This document shows positions 8,831 through 16,553 of a stretch of DNA of 64,000 nt, piece after piece (the first letter of the stretch is position 1; each line of letters opens with the position of its first letter). The position numbers and the translations under genes are program-made. The notes under the pieces were generated by a model. The model did no database searches and was not told the origin of the DNA. It saw nothing but the letters and a program-made list of their open reading frames with translations. The stretch comes from JBJYKD01 sp049310025. Its GTDB lineage: Bacteria; Bacillota; Thermosediminibacteria; Thermosediminibacterales; Tepidanaerobacteraceae. The stretch spans positions 1 to 64,000 of the forward strand of contig NZ_JBJYKD010000010.1 of the NCBI RefSeq assembly GCF_049310025.1. The letters are read 5' to 3'.

Positions 8831-9429
8831 TTACTGGCGGATCACTTTAAATCCCATCTCTTCAAATGAAAAGTCCTGCTGTTTTTCGTCTGGAAGTTTT
8901 GATATGTCAAGCAATGTTTTTATCTCGTCGATGTAATAGTCCTCGAATAACTCCCTTTTGCTAATTCCTTTGTTTAAAGCCCACAATATCAGGTATTGGA
9001 GCCAATTTTCATCATCTGGTTGATTACCGGTATTTTCTCCATCATAGGATAAATTTTTTTTTGAAGTTCATCAAGCTTATTTATTTTTACAAATTCCTGC
9101 ATAATTTCTATTAGTTCAAGGGGTGTCATTTTTTCCTCAAGATGTTTTCTGTCAACATCAAGTATTTCAGATATAATATCAAGCATCTTATCCGGCAATA
9201 AAGCAATAAGTTTAGGGAGAAGATCCAGCACTTTATCAAAAGTAATATCTCCTATTTCACTTAATGCTTCTTCCGCTGTTTTCCCCGGATATAAAGCCTT
9301 AAATATTTCTTGCGGAAAATCCTGAAGTAATTGAAGCACCTTCAAATATTTGCCTAAAGGCATTTTTTTTATTTCAATACCATGTATTTTTTTAGATTGA
9401 GGAAGCGATTTTTCTATACTGTTCGCCAT
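8831..9429 (-). CDS. Tail chaperone GT, made by -1 frameshift
   Basis: Nine consecutive A residues on the minus strand (9054-9062) give the slippery heptamer A AAA AAA in the G frame. A -1 slip there continues through an open frame (NLSYDGENTGNQPDD, NWLQYLILWALNKGISKREL) and ends with TAA at 8831-8833, 13 bases before the tape-measure start. The fusion is about 199 residues. Frameshifted G/GT pairs at this position are conserved in long-tailed phages. The slip itself is predicted, not seen. Confidence 0.72.
8989..9429 (-). CDS. Tail assembly chaperone G
   Basis: A 146-residue helical protein between major tail protein and tape measure, the invariant place of lambda G-type chaperones. The ATG at 9429 (MANSIEKSLPQ) follows AAGGAGG with a seven-base spacer, so the longer upstream frame is not used. 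Position and the frameshift site at 9055-9061 support the assignment. It would coat the tape measure before tail tube polymerisation. Confidence 0.8.
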   Translation of the reverse strand: MANSIEKSLPQSKKIHGIEIKKMPLGKYLKVLQLLQDFPQEIFKALYPGKTAEEALSEIGDITFDKVLDLLPKLIALLPDKMLDIISEILDVDRKHLEEKMTPLELIEIMQEFVKINKLDELQKKIYPMMEKIPVINQMMKIGSNT

Positions 9430-9448
9430 GTTATCCCTCCTTAAAAAC

Positions 9449-9478
9449 ATAACAGAGGGAAATTAATCCCTCTGTTAT
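9449..9478 (-). terminator. Attenuator hairpin between tail tube and chaperone genes
   Basis: A perfect 12-bp stem (ATAACAGAGGGA) with a six-base loop overlaps the major tail protein stop and is followed on the minus strand by GTTTTT. It would lower transcription of the chaperone and tape measure relative to the tube protein, which is needed in far larger amounts. Confidence 0.6.
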
Positions 9479-9990
9479 ACTGTTTTATCCACAATCTCAC
9501 CGTATTCATTCATATCGTTTGCCAGTGCTTCAAGCGTAATGGGTATGAGCTGCACTCCGTTTTTGGTATAGCTTGTCTGAACATTTCCGGTGGAAACCAC
9601 TCTAAACAGTGTAATCGTTCTATCAAGGCCATCTGGATTTTTGCCTACCAATTTTACCTGGTGTTCAGGTAGTTCAAAATTCGGCTTTAGAGTTAATGTT
9701 TTGGTTTTGAGAGTAGTATCTTCAGTTAATGCTGTATCCGGTAAGCCCAATGCAAGTTTATAATTTTCCAGAGTGGCTTCAGCCATATTTACGGTTATCG
9801 TCAAGGTTTCACCGGTTTTTACCTTTTTTACAGGCAAAAGTTCTTGATCGACTTCTATATTCTGGAATGTGGGACTGTAATTAAGCGATGCTCCATCCTG
9901 AGTATAACCGATATCTATCCATGTGGTACCGCCATCTTTCGAAATACTCATCGATACGGCACCGACTAAAACATTCTTTCTGGTACCCAT
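9475..9990 (-). CDS. Major tail protein
   Basis: The 171-residue protein (MGTRKNVLVGAVSMSISKDGGTTW) is beta-rich and sits immediately before the chaperone pair, the expected place of the tail tube subunit. GASLNYSPTFQNIEVDQELLP resembles N-terminal strands of siphophage tube proteins. A strong GGAGG site precedes the ATG. The downstream hairpin at 9449-9478 fits a highly expressed gene. Confidence 0.8.
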   Translation of the reverse strand: MGTRKNVLVGAVSMSISKDGGTTWIDIGYTQDGASLNYSPTFQNIEVDQELLPVKKVKTGETLTITVNMAEATLENYKLALGLPDTALTEDTTLKTKTLTLKPNFELPEHQVKLVGKNPDGLDRTITLFRVVSTGNVQTSYTKNGVQLIPITLEALANDMNEYGEIVDKTV

Positions 9991-9991
9991 T

Positions 9992-10369
9992 TTAATACCT
10001 CCTTGTGATTTCTAAATTTAAACTGATTTCATATCTGCCATTTGTATCCTGGCCGATGTATGTCGGCTCCTGTGCAAATTCACTGTAATAGATATAAAAA
10101 TCTCCAAGGGAATAATTTTCCTTGGAGTGAAATAAGGCAAATATTTCTTCTGCTTTGGAATTAGCCAGGGCATAATCGATATTTCTTACAATAAACTGAA
10201 AGGTTGGATATCTAATAGCCTCAATATAGTCAGGCCTATAACCTCCCGTCTCAAGGATGGTTATACAATTGTCTGGTTCTGCCGGTTGAAAGCCTATAAA
10301 AATATCATTCCCCAAAGCACCGATACCGTGTGTTTGCAGGAATTTAGCAATTTCTTCTATCAACATCAT
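9992..10369 (-). CDS. Tail terminator / tail completion protein
   Basis: A 125-residue protein with an alpha/beta pattern (MLIEEIAKFLQTHGIGALGNDIFIG, then GGYRPDYIEAIRYPTFQFIVR) like the minor capsid protein from bacteriophage/Lin1269 group. Proteins here cap the tail tube and join it to the head. Its start overlaps the end of the upstream connector gene, so the two are coupled. Confidence 0.65.
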   Translation of the reverse strand: MMLIEEIAKFLQTHGIGALGNDIFIGFQPAEPDNCITILETGGYRPDYIEAIRYPTFQFIVRNIDYALANSKAEEIFALFHSKENYSLGDFYIYYSEFAQEPTYIGQDTNGRYEISLNLEITRRY

Positions 10370-10854
10370 TTATTCAGCACCTCTTTGACTTTATCGGCTA
10401 TGGTTTGCATATACTTTTTTGAGTAAAACTTTAGCGGTCTTTCAAGGTACTTCCTTCCCGGCTCCATGCCATCCACGGGAGGCTTTCCTCTTGTGAAAAC
10501 ACCTCGGCCATCGATATACTCACCTATTCTTCGTCCTTCCTGGTCATATTGCGGATATGTGCCCATCCTGGGCGCTTCCTCATGTCTGCGAAGGGCATAT
10601 GGCACACCGCTGAAAATCACTCTTTGCTTTATTTCTTTTCCGTTATTGATAAGCTTTCCAAGGTGTCCTGCTGCTTCCAAATCTCCTGTTAAATGCGGCG
10701 CCAACGCCTTGGACTTTTCCAGCAGATCCTCTGCGTTTTCGTTTACACCTTCTTCTATCGCTTTTATGACTTCATCAGTGGCCTTATCCAGGTTTGCCAT
10801 TATTTCTTCTATGCCATCCCATTGAATGGAAAAGTCAAGTAAATCATCGGCCAT
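10366..10854 (-). CDS. HK97 gp10-like neck protein
   Basis: The protein (162 residues from the ATG at 10854) resembles HK97 gp10 proteins: MADDLLDFSIQWDGIEEIM, helical EAIEEGVNENAEDLLEKSKALAPHLTGDL, and GVPYALRRHEEAPRMG near the middle. These proteins act in head-tail joining. The start codon overlaps the upstream stop (TGATG) and has AAGGTG eight bases before it. Confidence 0.75.
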   Translation of the reverse strand: MADDLLDFSIQWDGIEEIMANLDKATDEVIKAIEEGVNENAEDLLEKSKALAPHLTGDLEAAGHLGKLINNGKEIKQRVIFSGVPYALRRHEEAPRMGTYPQYDQEGRRIGEYIDGRGVFTRGKPPVDGMEPGRKYLERPLKFYSKKYMQTIADKVKEVLNK

Positions 10855-11150
10855 CAGACCCACACCTTTCGATATGCAAAAGCTCCATCAAAACACATGA
10901 TGTCGGCAAAATTTAATACAAAATAAACTCTACCGTCATACTCCAGCTTATCATCAAGTCCCACCTTATCAGCTACGTAAAAAACCCCCTGGCTTACTGC
11001 ATCCTTGCCGGTTTTGTCCTTAATGAGCTTCATGCCGCCCTCAAACCGGCAATGAATATCAATCGGTTCAGCATAAATAGGCTTACCGTATGCATCCTGC
11101 CCGGTCTTTTTAAACCACGTCGCAACCTGGTTTAGGTAATCTTTTATCAT
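10854..11150 (-). CDS. Head-tail stopper / head closure protein
   Basis: A 98-residue protein (MIKDYLNQVATWFKKTGQDAYGKP) with a small beta-barrel pattern and GRVYFVLNFADIMCFDGAF. Size and position between the DnaT-like connector and gp10-like protein match head-closure proteins. Its start overlaps the upstream stop by four bases (ATGA). Confidence 0.65.
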   Translation of the reverse strand: MIKDYLNQVATWFKKTGQDAYGKPIYAEPIDIHCRFEGGMKLIKDKTGKDAVSQGVFYVADKVGLDDKLEYDGRVYFVLNFADIMCFDGAFAYRKVWV

Positions 11151-11644
11151 GTTATAAGCACCGCCCCGGCAAGATAAGGCTTGAGCAATTCTTTTGCCTC
11201 TTGACTAATAAGCCCCCGGCCAGACCCGGGCCGATATGTCTCAGAAACATCGCCAATATCAACCGCCTGAACTCCTTCCTGTTGAAGTTTTCTCCTTTGG
11301 CTGTTGCCTCTTTCGAGCAATGCCAGAGCTTCTTCACATGTAGCATCTTTGACAGCCTGCGGCACATCTGTCTCGCACCACCAGCCGGGAAGAAGGTCAA
11401 AACGATACTGTGAAGGCGGTGCTCCAGGTGCAAGATAACATCTTGGAAAGGCCAGCGGCTGTTTTAAATCAACCGGCCTGCCTTTAAGCGGCTGCCGGTC
11501 TATTGCTTTTGTCGCCTGCTTGAGGGCTTTTTCTTTATCTGATTCTGTTGCATTGTTCCAGGCGTCGCTGTAGAGTCTTCCTGCAAAATATTCATCTGCT
11601 CCGGCGATGTCGATGTAGGAATCAATTCCGACGGTGATTGACAT
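11147..11644 (-). CDS. Head-tail connector (DnaT-like family)
   Basis: The 165-residue protein opens SITVGIDSYIDIAGADEYFAGR, the typical start of the phage proteins annotated as DnaT-like ssDNA-binding but acting as head-tail adaptors. PLKGRPVDLKQPLAFPRC and VPQAVKDATCEEALALL are further family signatures. It overlaps the preceding small gene by 145 bases in another frame, an unusually long overlap. Confidence 0.75.
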   Translation of the reverse strand: MSITVGIDSYIDIAGADEYFAGRLYSDAWNNATESDKEKALKQATKAIDRQPLKGRPVDLKQPLAFPRCYLAPGAPPSQYRFDLLPGWWCETDVPQAVKDATCEEALALLERGNSQRRKLQQEGVQAVDIGDVSETYRPGSGRGLISQEAKELLKPYLAGAVLIT

Positions 11645-11739
11645 TCTATCACCTCATATTCGGAAGAACGGGAGAGCCTTTCTGCAAGCTCTCCCGTAAC
11701 TTCCCATGTTAGACCAGTTTTTTTATTGCGAAACCACAT
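11500..11739 (-). CDS. Small phage protein between capsid and connector
   Basis: From the ATG at 11739 (seven bases after AAGGTG) the frame encodes 79 residues: WFRNKKTGLTWEVTGELAERLSRS, then a low-complexity Ser/Thr/Gln tail ending KKKPSSRRQKQ. The first 35 residues match a small protein type commonly found just after phage capsid genes. The C-terminal 48 codons lie over the start of the connector gene, so the tail may be tolerated rather than selected. Confidence 0.5.
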   Translation of the reverse strand: MWFRNKKTGLTWEVTGELAERLSRSSEYEVIECQSPSELIPTSTSPEQMNILQEDSTATPGTMQQNQIKKKPSSRRQKQ

Positions 11740-11751
11740 TTTTCTCACACC

Positions 11752-12603
11752 TTATGCCTTGTTGGCAGTCATAACCACTATAGCTTCAGGCCTTACAAGT
11801 TTAGCACCATAGAGATGGAGCCCCTTAACTGCGTCAGCAAACCGCTTCTCCGGCCTGTAGGCTTCAACTTTGTTAATTTGTTCAGCATAGGTGATAGCAA
11901 TAGTGGAACCGGCGATAATCTTATATTTTGTGCCTGCAGTATTCGGAACATTGTGAGATACCAGCACTGTAAAGCCTGCGGCCTGGCCTACTTCACCATT
12001 TCTCAACACCTGGTCGGATGTGGGAGTTCCGGCCTTGACAAAGCGGTCATCTTTCAAGAGAAGGCCATAAAACCAGGGTGGAACAACTACCCAACGGTTT
12101 GCCCTGGGTACTTTGTTGTCGTCAAGGATTATTGCCATGTCTACCAAATGTTCATAAGCATCCGCTTTTGTAGGAACCACCGGAGTAGTATCATTCCCTA
12201 TGGTATTTCCTGCGGCAACGCCAGTATAAAGCCCTGCTATATACTGGTCTGCGGCATCGGCAAGAGCATAAGCGGCCTCTCTCATTGCATCATCCATCAC
12301 TTTAGGATTCTGCTGTGCCCGGTCGATATCATCCACCTGGAAATTGAAATACTTGGCCTGATCTATTACAAGAGTGGTCTGATCACCGTTCAAAGCTTCA
12401 GGATCTCCGATGTTAGTATTTTTGGTATATGTTCCAACAGTTATGGGGCCAATGTTGTTGATTTTAACAGTATTACCCACATCTCTTATTTCACCTTCAT
12501 AATCCCTGTTTACGACATTAGCCTGACCGTATACAAGGGATTTTTGAAGGTTCTGGAGTAGCCTTGCACTCCATATGGTTGGAATAAAATTATCAATCGC
12601 CAT
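11752..12603 (-). CDS. Major capsid protein
   Basis: The 283-residue protein begins AIDNFIPTIWSARLLQNLQKSLVYG, the usual opening of P22-coat-like/Clostridia phage capsids (KSLVYGQANVVNRDYEGEI). It follows the scaffold gene with a GGAGGATGATAG site. It forms the icosahedral shell. There is no protease domain, so assembly probably uses the separate scaffold upstream. Confidence 0.88.
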   Translation of the reverse strand: MAIDNFIPTIWSARLLQNLQKSLVYGQANVVNRDYEGEIRDVGNTVKINNIGPITVGTYTKNTNIGDPEALNGDQTTLVIDQAKYFNFQVDDIDRAQQNPKVMDDAMREAAYALADAADQYIAGLYTGVAAGNTIGNDTTPVVPTKADAYEHLVDMAIILDDNKVPRANRWVVVPPWFYGLLLKDDRFVKAGTPTSDQVLRNGEVGQAAGFTVLVSHNVPNTAGTKYKIIAGSTIAITYAEQINKVEAYRPEKRFADAVKGLHLYGAKLVRPEAIVVMTANKA

Positions 12604-12617
12604 TATCTATCATCCTC

Positions 12618-13241
12618 CTATTTAAGTTTTCCTTCTGCCATCAGCTTACTGATGATATCCCAGTTTTTATTGATTTCATCCGGTGACATTCTTTCGATTT
12701 GTTCACGTGTAAAAGTCGGAGAACCGCTACCAGGTGGATTAGTTCCTCCACCTATGGGCTTGCCTTGAATACCTAACAACTTCTTTAATTCCTCGGCATC
12801 GGCTTTTATCTCTTCTTCAGTCGTACCGAAGATTCTCGAAGCCCAGGAGAGAGGAAGGCCCATTTCAGTTAATACCTTGGTCTTAATCTGTTCTGCCCTT
12901 AGCGTTGCAAGCTCAAGCTCTTTATCGGCCATGGCCCTTTCATATTCAACTAGTTTTGCCTGAAGCTTTTCAGCTTCAGACATCTGGGATTCCTTTATCT
13001 TTTTTAGTTCTTCAGCCGCTTTTTTAAGTTCATTATAGTCTTTGTATTTTTCTCTCTCCCTGGCAAGCCTCTCATTGATGATGCGGTCTAAATCCTCCTG
13101 TGTAAAAGTCTTCGGCTCATTGCCAGTATTTCCGCTTCCAGCGTTTCCGCCCTTATTGGCGTCATTACCCCCAGCGCCTGTTTGGGTATTTGTTCCCTGG
13201 CCGGTGCCGTCCCCGCCATCTGCAAAAAGCTGTAAGTTCAT
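12618..13241 (-). CDS. Capsid scaffolding protein (DUF4355 type)
   Basis: The 207-residue protein starts MNLQLFADGG, the standard start of Firmicutes phage scaffolds, followed by a Gly/Asn/Thr-rich linker, a long acidic/basic coiled coil (residues about 50-130: FTQEDLDRIINERLAREREKYKDY) and a flexible C terminus. It guides procapsid assembly and is then lost. Confidence 0.85.
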   Translation of the reverse strand: MNLQLFADGGDGTGQGTNTQTGAGGNDANKGGNAGSGNTGNEPKTFTQEDLDRIINERLAREREKYKDYNELKKAAEELKKIKESQMSEAEKLQAKLVEYERAMADKELELATLRAEQIKTKVLTEMGLPLSWASRIFGTTEEEIKADAEELKKLLGIQGKPIGGGTNPPGSGSPTFTREQIERMSPDEINKNWDIISKLMAEGKLK

Positions 13242-13302
13242 ATGTCATTTACCTCCTTCTTTCACCGCACTTAACCGGCGTGCGTAACCGTATTTTGACA
13301 TA

Positions 13303-13325
13303 ATAAAAGCACCTTTACGGTGCCG
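13303..13325 (-). terminator. Terminator before the scaffold gene
   Basis: Minus-strand stem GCACC/GGTGC with loop GTAAA is followed by TTTTATT. It overlaps the stop of the metallopeptidase-like gene and may limit transcription from upstream head genes or separate a capsid promoter. Confidence 0.5.
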
Positions 13326-13614
13326 GTGTAAACACATCTGGATTGTCTTTAATTACCTGATATAATCCTTTCGCAAGCTGGTCAACCTGTTCCTCTCTCA
13401 AGTCGATGTTAAATATATCGTCAATTCCATGGATTATCTCATGTATCAAAGCGCATTTTTGGACGTCATCAGCATATTTTGTTGAAATTTCTATAATACA
13501 ATCATTATGTCGAATAACTCCATAACATAGTGTCGTACCGTCTATAACATCGCCATCCGTTTTTAGCACTTTTATATCTTTGTAACCTATTTTTACTTTG
13601 TCCGGAATTTTCAT
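13315..13614 (-). CDS. Small zinc-metallopeptidase-like phage protein
   Basis: A 99-residue protein with HEIIH at residues 58-62 (the HExxH zinc motif) in a helix following a beta hairpin (DCIIEISTKYADD), and D65-D66 that could supply a further ligand. This is the minimal ImmA/IrrE or SprT-like peptidase core. It sits in the head operon between the minor capsid and scaffold genes. It might process a structural protein or act on a host regulator; neither is shown. Confidence 0.65.
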   Translation of the reverse strand: MKIPDKVKIGYKDIKVLKTDGDVIDGTTLCYGVIRHNDCIIEISTKYADDVQKCALIHEIIHGIDDIFNIDLREEQVDQLAKGLYQVIKDNPDVFTPAP

Positions 13615-13931
13615 TTCACACCCGCCAATCTTTTGATACTGTCTGGCGGCTCCTCTTCCAGTTCCCGATACAATGTTATAAGTTTCCTGGCCGCCTTTCG
13701 TTTCTGTTCCATCGGTGCATCAACTCCGCCCCTTGCTCCCGCCAGGGCAGCCGCCGCCGCATGAACACCATTACGGTTCAATGTCCCGTCCGGTTCCCAC
13801 ACCGGTAACTTACACTGGCTTTTAGCAGTAGGTGCACCGTCATGCAAATGTATCAAACATGCCCTATGCCACTGCTGAACATCGTAATCCGATTCCTGGA
13901 TGCTTCCCCAGGGCTTGTTTGAGACAGCCAA
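13611..13931 (-). CDS. Phage protein with XkdF-associated domain
   Basis: The protein carries QESDYDVQQWHRACLIHLHDG, PVWEPDGTLNRNGVHAAAAA and KRKAARKLITLYRELEEEPP, a domain usually found fused to phage prohead protease-like XkdF proteins; here it stands alone at about 106 residues. I chose TTG at 13931 because AAAGGAGG lies eight bases before it; ATG at 13937 is only two bases from that site. Function of the free domain is unknown. Confidence 0.65.
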   Translation of the reverse strand: MAVSNKPWGSIQESDYDVQQWHRACLIHLHDGAPTAKSQCKLPVWEPDGTLNRNGVHAAAAALAGARGGVDAPMEQKRKAARKLITLYRELEEEPPDSIKRLAGVK

Positions 13932-13955
13932 TGTCATCACCTCCTTTGGGCATAA

Positions 13956-13983
13956 AAATACCGCCTTGGTTTATTTACCTTGG
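13956..13983 (-). terminator. Putative terminator after minor capsid gene
   Basis: Minus strand has ACCGCC/GGCGGT paired around an imperfect inner stem and followed by ATTTTTATG. It covers the stop of the minor capsid gene. Confidence 0.4.
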
Positions 13984-15116
13984 CGGTTTGTTATGAGATG
14001 CTTAATATTTGGGCAATTATTAATTATATCACTGCTTTTATCTTTAGTCACTGTGCGTTTAATATATTCTTCATACTGCTTCAATATACCCGCATCAATG
14101 CCCATCGGTCTTTTACCTGTATTATCATAACTCTTTTTTAGTTTTTGGGCAGCTTTAATTTTTTCTTCTAGCGGTATGTTTTCATTTAAAAGGATTTCCC
14201 TGGCTCTTTTCCGGTTAGTGGCGATTGTTACTAAATCTCTCATTTCTTTATAAGCCTGTTTTTCAGCCTCGCTTCGTGGGTCTTTCGTTAATGAAGTATT
14301 GCTATACCTTTGTGTTTCATCTGCATTAGGGTCAAGTTTACGAATATAGGGCATCAAAACATGCCGGCAATTAGGGTGAACGGGAACCCTCGCTCTATCA
14401 CCATCATATTTGGGATATCTTTTATCTCTGCCTGATAAACTGAAAACTTTTCCCTGAAGAGGTGCACATAGTTCACATGTGGGATAATGCGTCGATATCC
14501 TTACCAGGTCAACACCAAATTCCTTGCACTCGTTTATTGTTGCTATGGTTGCCGCCTCTCTGGTTGTCGTCCGTGCTACCATTTCGGCATAGCTGTCCAG
14601 CCTCCATTTCCTTCCAAGCTTATCAATGAATGCTGTCTGACCCTGGTCTAATAGTCTTTGAACCAGTCTTTGTTTCATATCCCTTACTGTAGTTCCGCTT
14701 ACAAACTTACGTCCTGTTTCTTCAAGGCCTATTCGCCGAAATTCATCATTTATGCGTCTTCCGATAAACTGAAAGGCATCCCGCAAATTATCCGCCATAT
14801 TCTGAGCCACAACATCAATGGCCCGCTGATGAATTACATTGGCCTCATTTATTTTATTTAAACCTAAGCTGTTCAAATATGCCACAACCTGTGCTGCATT
14901 CTGGCTGTAAACCTGTCCTATTGTTTGCTGTATCCATTGTTGGGTGTTATCATCAAGCTGGCTTAGTATATCGTAAACATCCTTCAATATTGCCTTCCAA
15001 TATGTCGTCCATTGCCCCTTCGCTTCTTTTTGTATAATTATGCGAAGTATCTCCTCAAAGCCCTGGCGGTATAGCTCTATAAGCTGCTGAATCTGCTTTT
15101 CCTCATCAAAGGCCAT
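13971..15116 (-). CDS. Phage minor capsid protein (MuF / minor capsid 2 type)
   Basis: The 381-residue protein follows the portal gene with a shared base at start/stop. The first half is helical; the second contains TTTREAATIATINECKEFGVDLVRIS, THYPTCELCAPLQGKVFSLSG and VHPNCRHVLMPYI, the Cys/His pattern of phage minor capsid protein 2 / SPP1 gp7-type head morphogenesis proteins. A few copies bind the portal and help DNA ejection. No fused toxin domain is seen at the C terminus. Confidence 0.82.
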   Translation of the reverse strand: MAFDEEKQIQQLIELYRQGFEEILRIIIQKEAKGQWTTYWKAILKDVYDILSQLDDNTQQWIQQTIGQVYSQNAAQVVAYLNSLGLNKINEANVIHQRAIDVVAQNMADNLRDAFQFIGRRINDEFRRIGLEETGRKFVSGTTVRDMKQRLVQRLLDQGQTAFIDKLGRKWRLDSYAEMVARTTTREAATIATINECKEFGVDLVRISTHYPTCELCAPLQGKVFSLSGRDKRYPKYDGDRARVPVHPNCRHVLMPYIRKLDPNADETQRYSNTSLTKDPRSEAEKQAYKEMRDLVTIATNRKRAREILLNENIPLEEKIKAAQKLKKSYDNTGKRPMGIDAGILKQYEEYIKRTVTKDKSSDIINNCPNIKHLITNRQGK

Positions 15117-16549
15117 TAACTACCACCGCCTGTATTTTGTTGCCCTTCCTGTTGTTCTGACGGTTGTAAATTCGGCCTGAATATCAAAGGCGTCTGCTGA
15201 TTGGCTTCTGCTGTAATCTTCAACAGTTCATCCCGTAACGTCTGGGTATCAAATTCATATAAGTTCTTCAGCGCCGTTTCTCTCGACGCAAGGCCATTCT
15301 GTACCCGCAAGCTGTAGATCTGTGTCTTCTCCATCTCATCCTCTGGTAATCCATCACGCCATGCTATATTGATATTCTCAAGCTTGACTGCGTCACTCAT
15401 ACCCTGAGCAACTTCAAGTTCGCTTGCAAGCTTCAGCACTTTTTTGAGCGCCGGGTCAAACCTCATTCTAATTCTGTTTACTTTGGCTAGCGGGGCCATC
15501 ATTAAACGTCTTAAAGCGCTACCACTTTCAGCAAGACCTTGCTTGAGCTGCCCGAATGCTGCAGCCGATGCCTCACTCAAGGCATAAAATTGCTCCATAA
15601 GAAGATCTATCTGCTTGAAAGCTGCTTCAAGCTGCCCGTCCCAAGTGACATATCCTGGCGGATTCTCCCCGTCGCCCACAGGAAAGTATTTCCCGCCGCC
15701 ACGAAAAGTCCATTGCCCTGTCTCTGGATCTTTTTCAAGCGCTGTTTCCGGCCCATACATATTCGGATCTGCGTGCTTGTCTAGTATACGGCTTATCTGC
15801 GCAACTCTGATTTCGAGTTCCTGAATAACGCTGTCAAGGTCGCTATAATCATCAAGGCCCGTCACTCTGTCCGTTGTCAGCACATTGTTTACCGGCACTA
15901 TGAGAAAATCATCAATGCCGGTCTGTTGTTCTTCTCTGCTTATTTCCTGCGATATTTTGCCATCCTTGACAATGTATTCTGCCGTTGTGATTTTTCCTTT
16001 TTCGTGTATCTCGGCTTTAAGATGCTGTATTTTCTTCGTCCCGAACAGGCCCTGTATCTCTTCATCCCAAGTCCACGCCAGCACATGGGCTGTGATTTCC
16101 TTGACGTTGTCCGGCTTTACAACCGGAAACCATATTATCGGCGGCTGGCCTTCTATGATTGCCCTACCGTCGTGCCTAATCTTGAATAATCCGGTGCCGA
16201 ACCGTGATACGTCTAATGCCACCTCGTATGCAACGTTTATCAAACCGTTGTCGTTTATAATTCTCTCTAATGTCTGCTGCTCTGGGCTGCCTTCTTCGCC
16301 TGCTGTAATCTTCGGCGGCTCTCCTAACAACAAATCAGCCCAAAGCGTCGATAATCGCTTGGGCCAATTGAGAATTATTTCCAATATTGCCTTCTGGTCT
16401 TCCCGAAGCAGCCTAACCCAGTCTTTATATACCTGGTCATGCTTACCCTCGAATAATTTTCTATTGTTGTCGTATAACTGCAATCTGTCTATTTCACTCG
16501 GCGGGGGCCATTTCTGCCCTATGCTCAGGAAGTTTATGTCTGTCAGCAT
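15116..16549 (-). CDS. Portal protein (SPP1 gp6-like)
   Basis: The 477-residue protein has WVRLLREDQKAILEIILNWPKRLSTLWADLL near residue 45-75 and ALSEASAAAFGQLKQGLAESGSALRRLM near 320, signatures of Gram-positive phage portals. It forms the dodecameric DNA gate at one capsid vertex. It lies between large terminase and the minor capsid protein, as in SPP1. The C terminus is Gln/Gly rich. Confidence 0.88.
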   Translation of the reverse strand: MLTDINFLSIGQKWPPPSEIDRLQLYDNNRKLFEGKHDQVYKDWVRLLREDQKAILEIILNWPKRLSTLWADLLLGEPPKITAGEEGSPEQQTLERIINDNGLINVAYEVALDVSRFGTGLFKIRHDGRAIIEGQPPIIWFPVVKPDNVKEITAHVLAWTWDEEIQGLFGTKKIQHLKAEIHEKGKITTAEYIVKDGKISQEISREEQQTGIDDFLIVPVNNVLTTDRVTGLDDYSDLDSVIQELEIRVAQISRILDKHADPNMYGPETALEKDPETGQWTFRGGGKYFPVGDGENPPGYVTWDGQLEAAFKQIDLLMEQFYALSEASAAAFGQLKQGLAESGSALRRLMMAPLAKVNRIRMRFDPALKKVLKLASELEVAQGMSDAVKLENINIAWRDGLPEDEMEKTQIYSLRVQNGLASRETALKNLYEFDTQTLRDELLKITAEANQQTPLIFRPNLQPSEQQEGQQNTGGGS

Positions 16550-16553
16550 GTCA

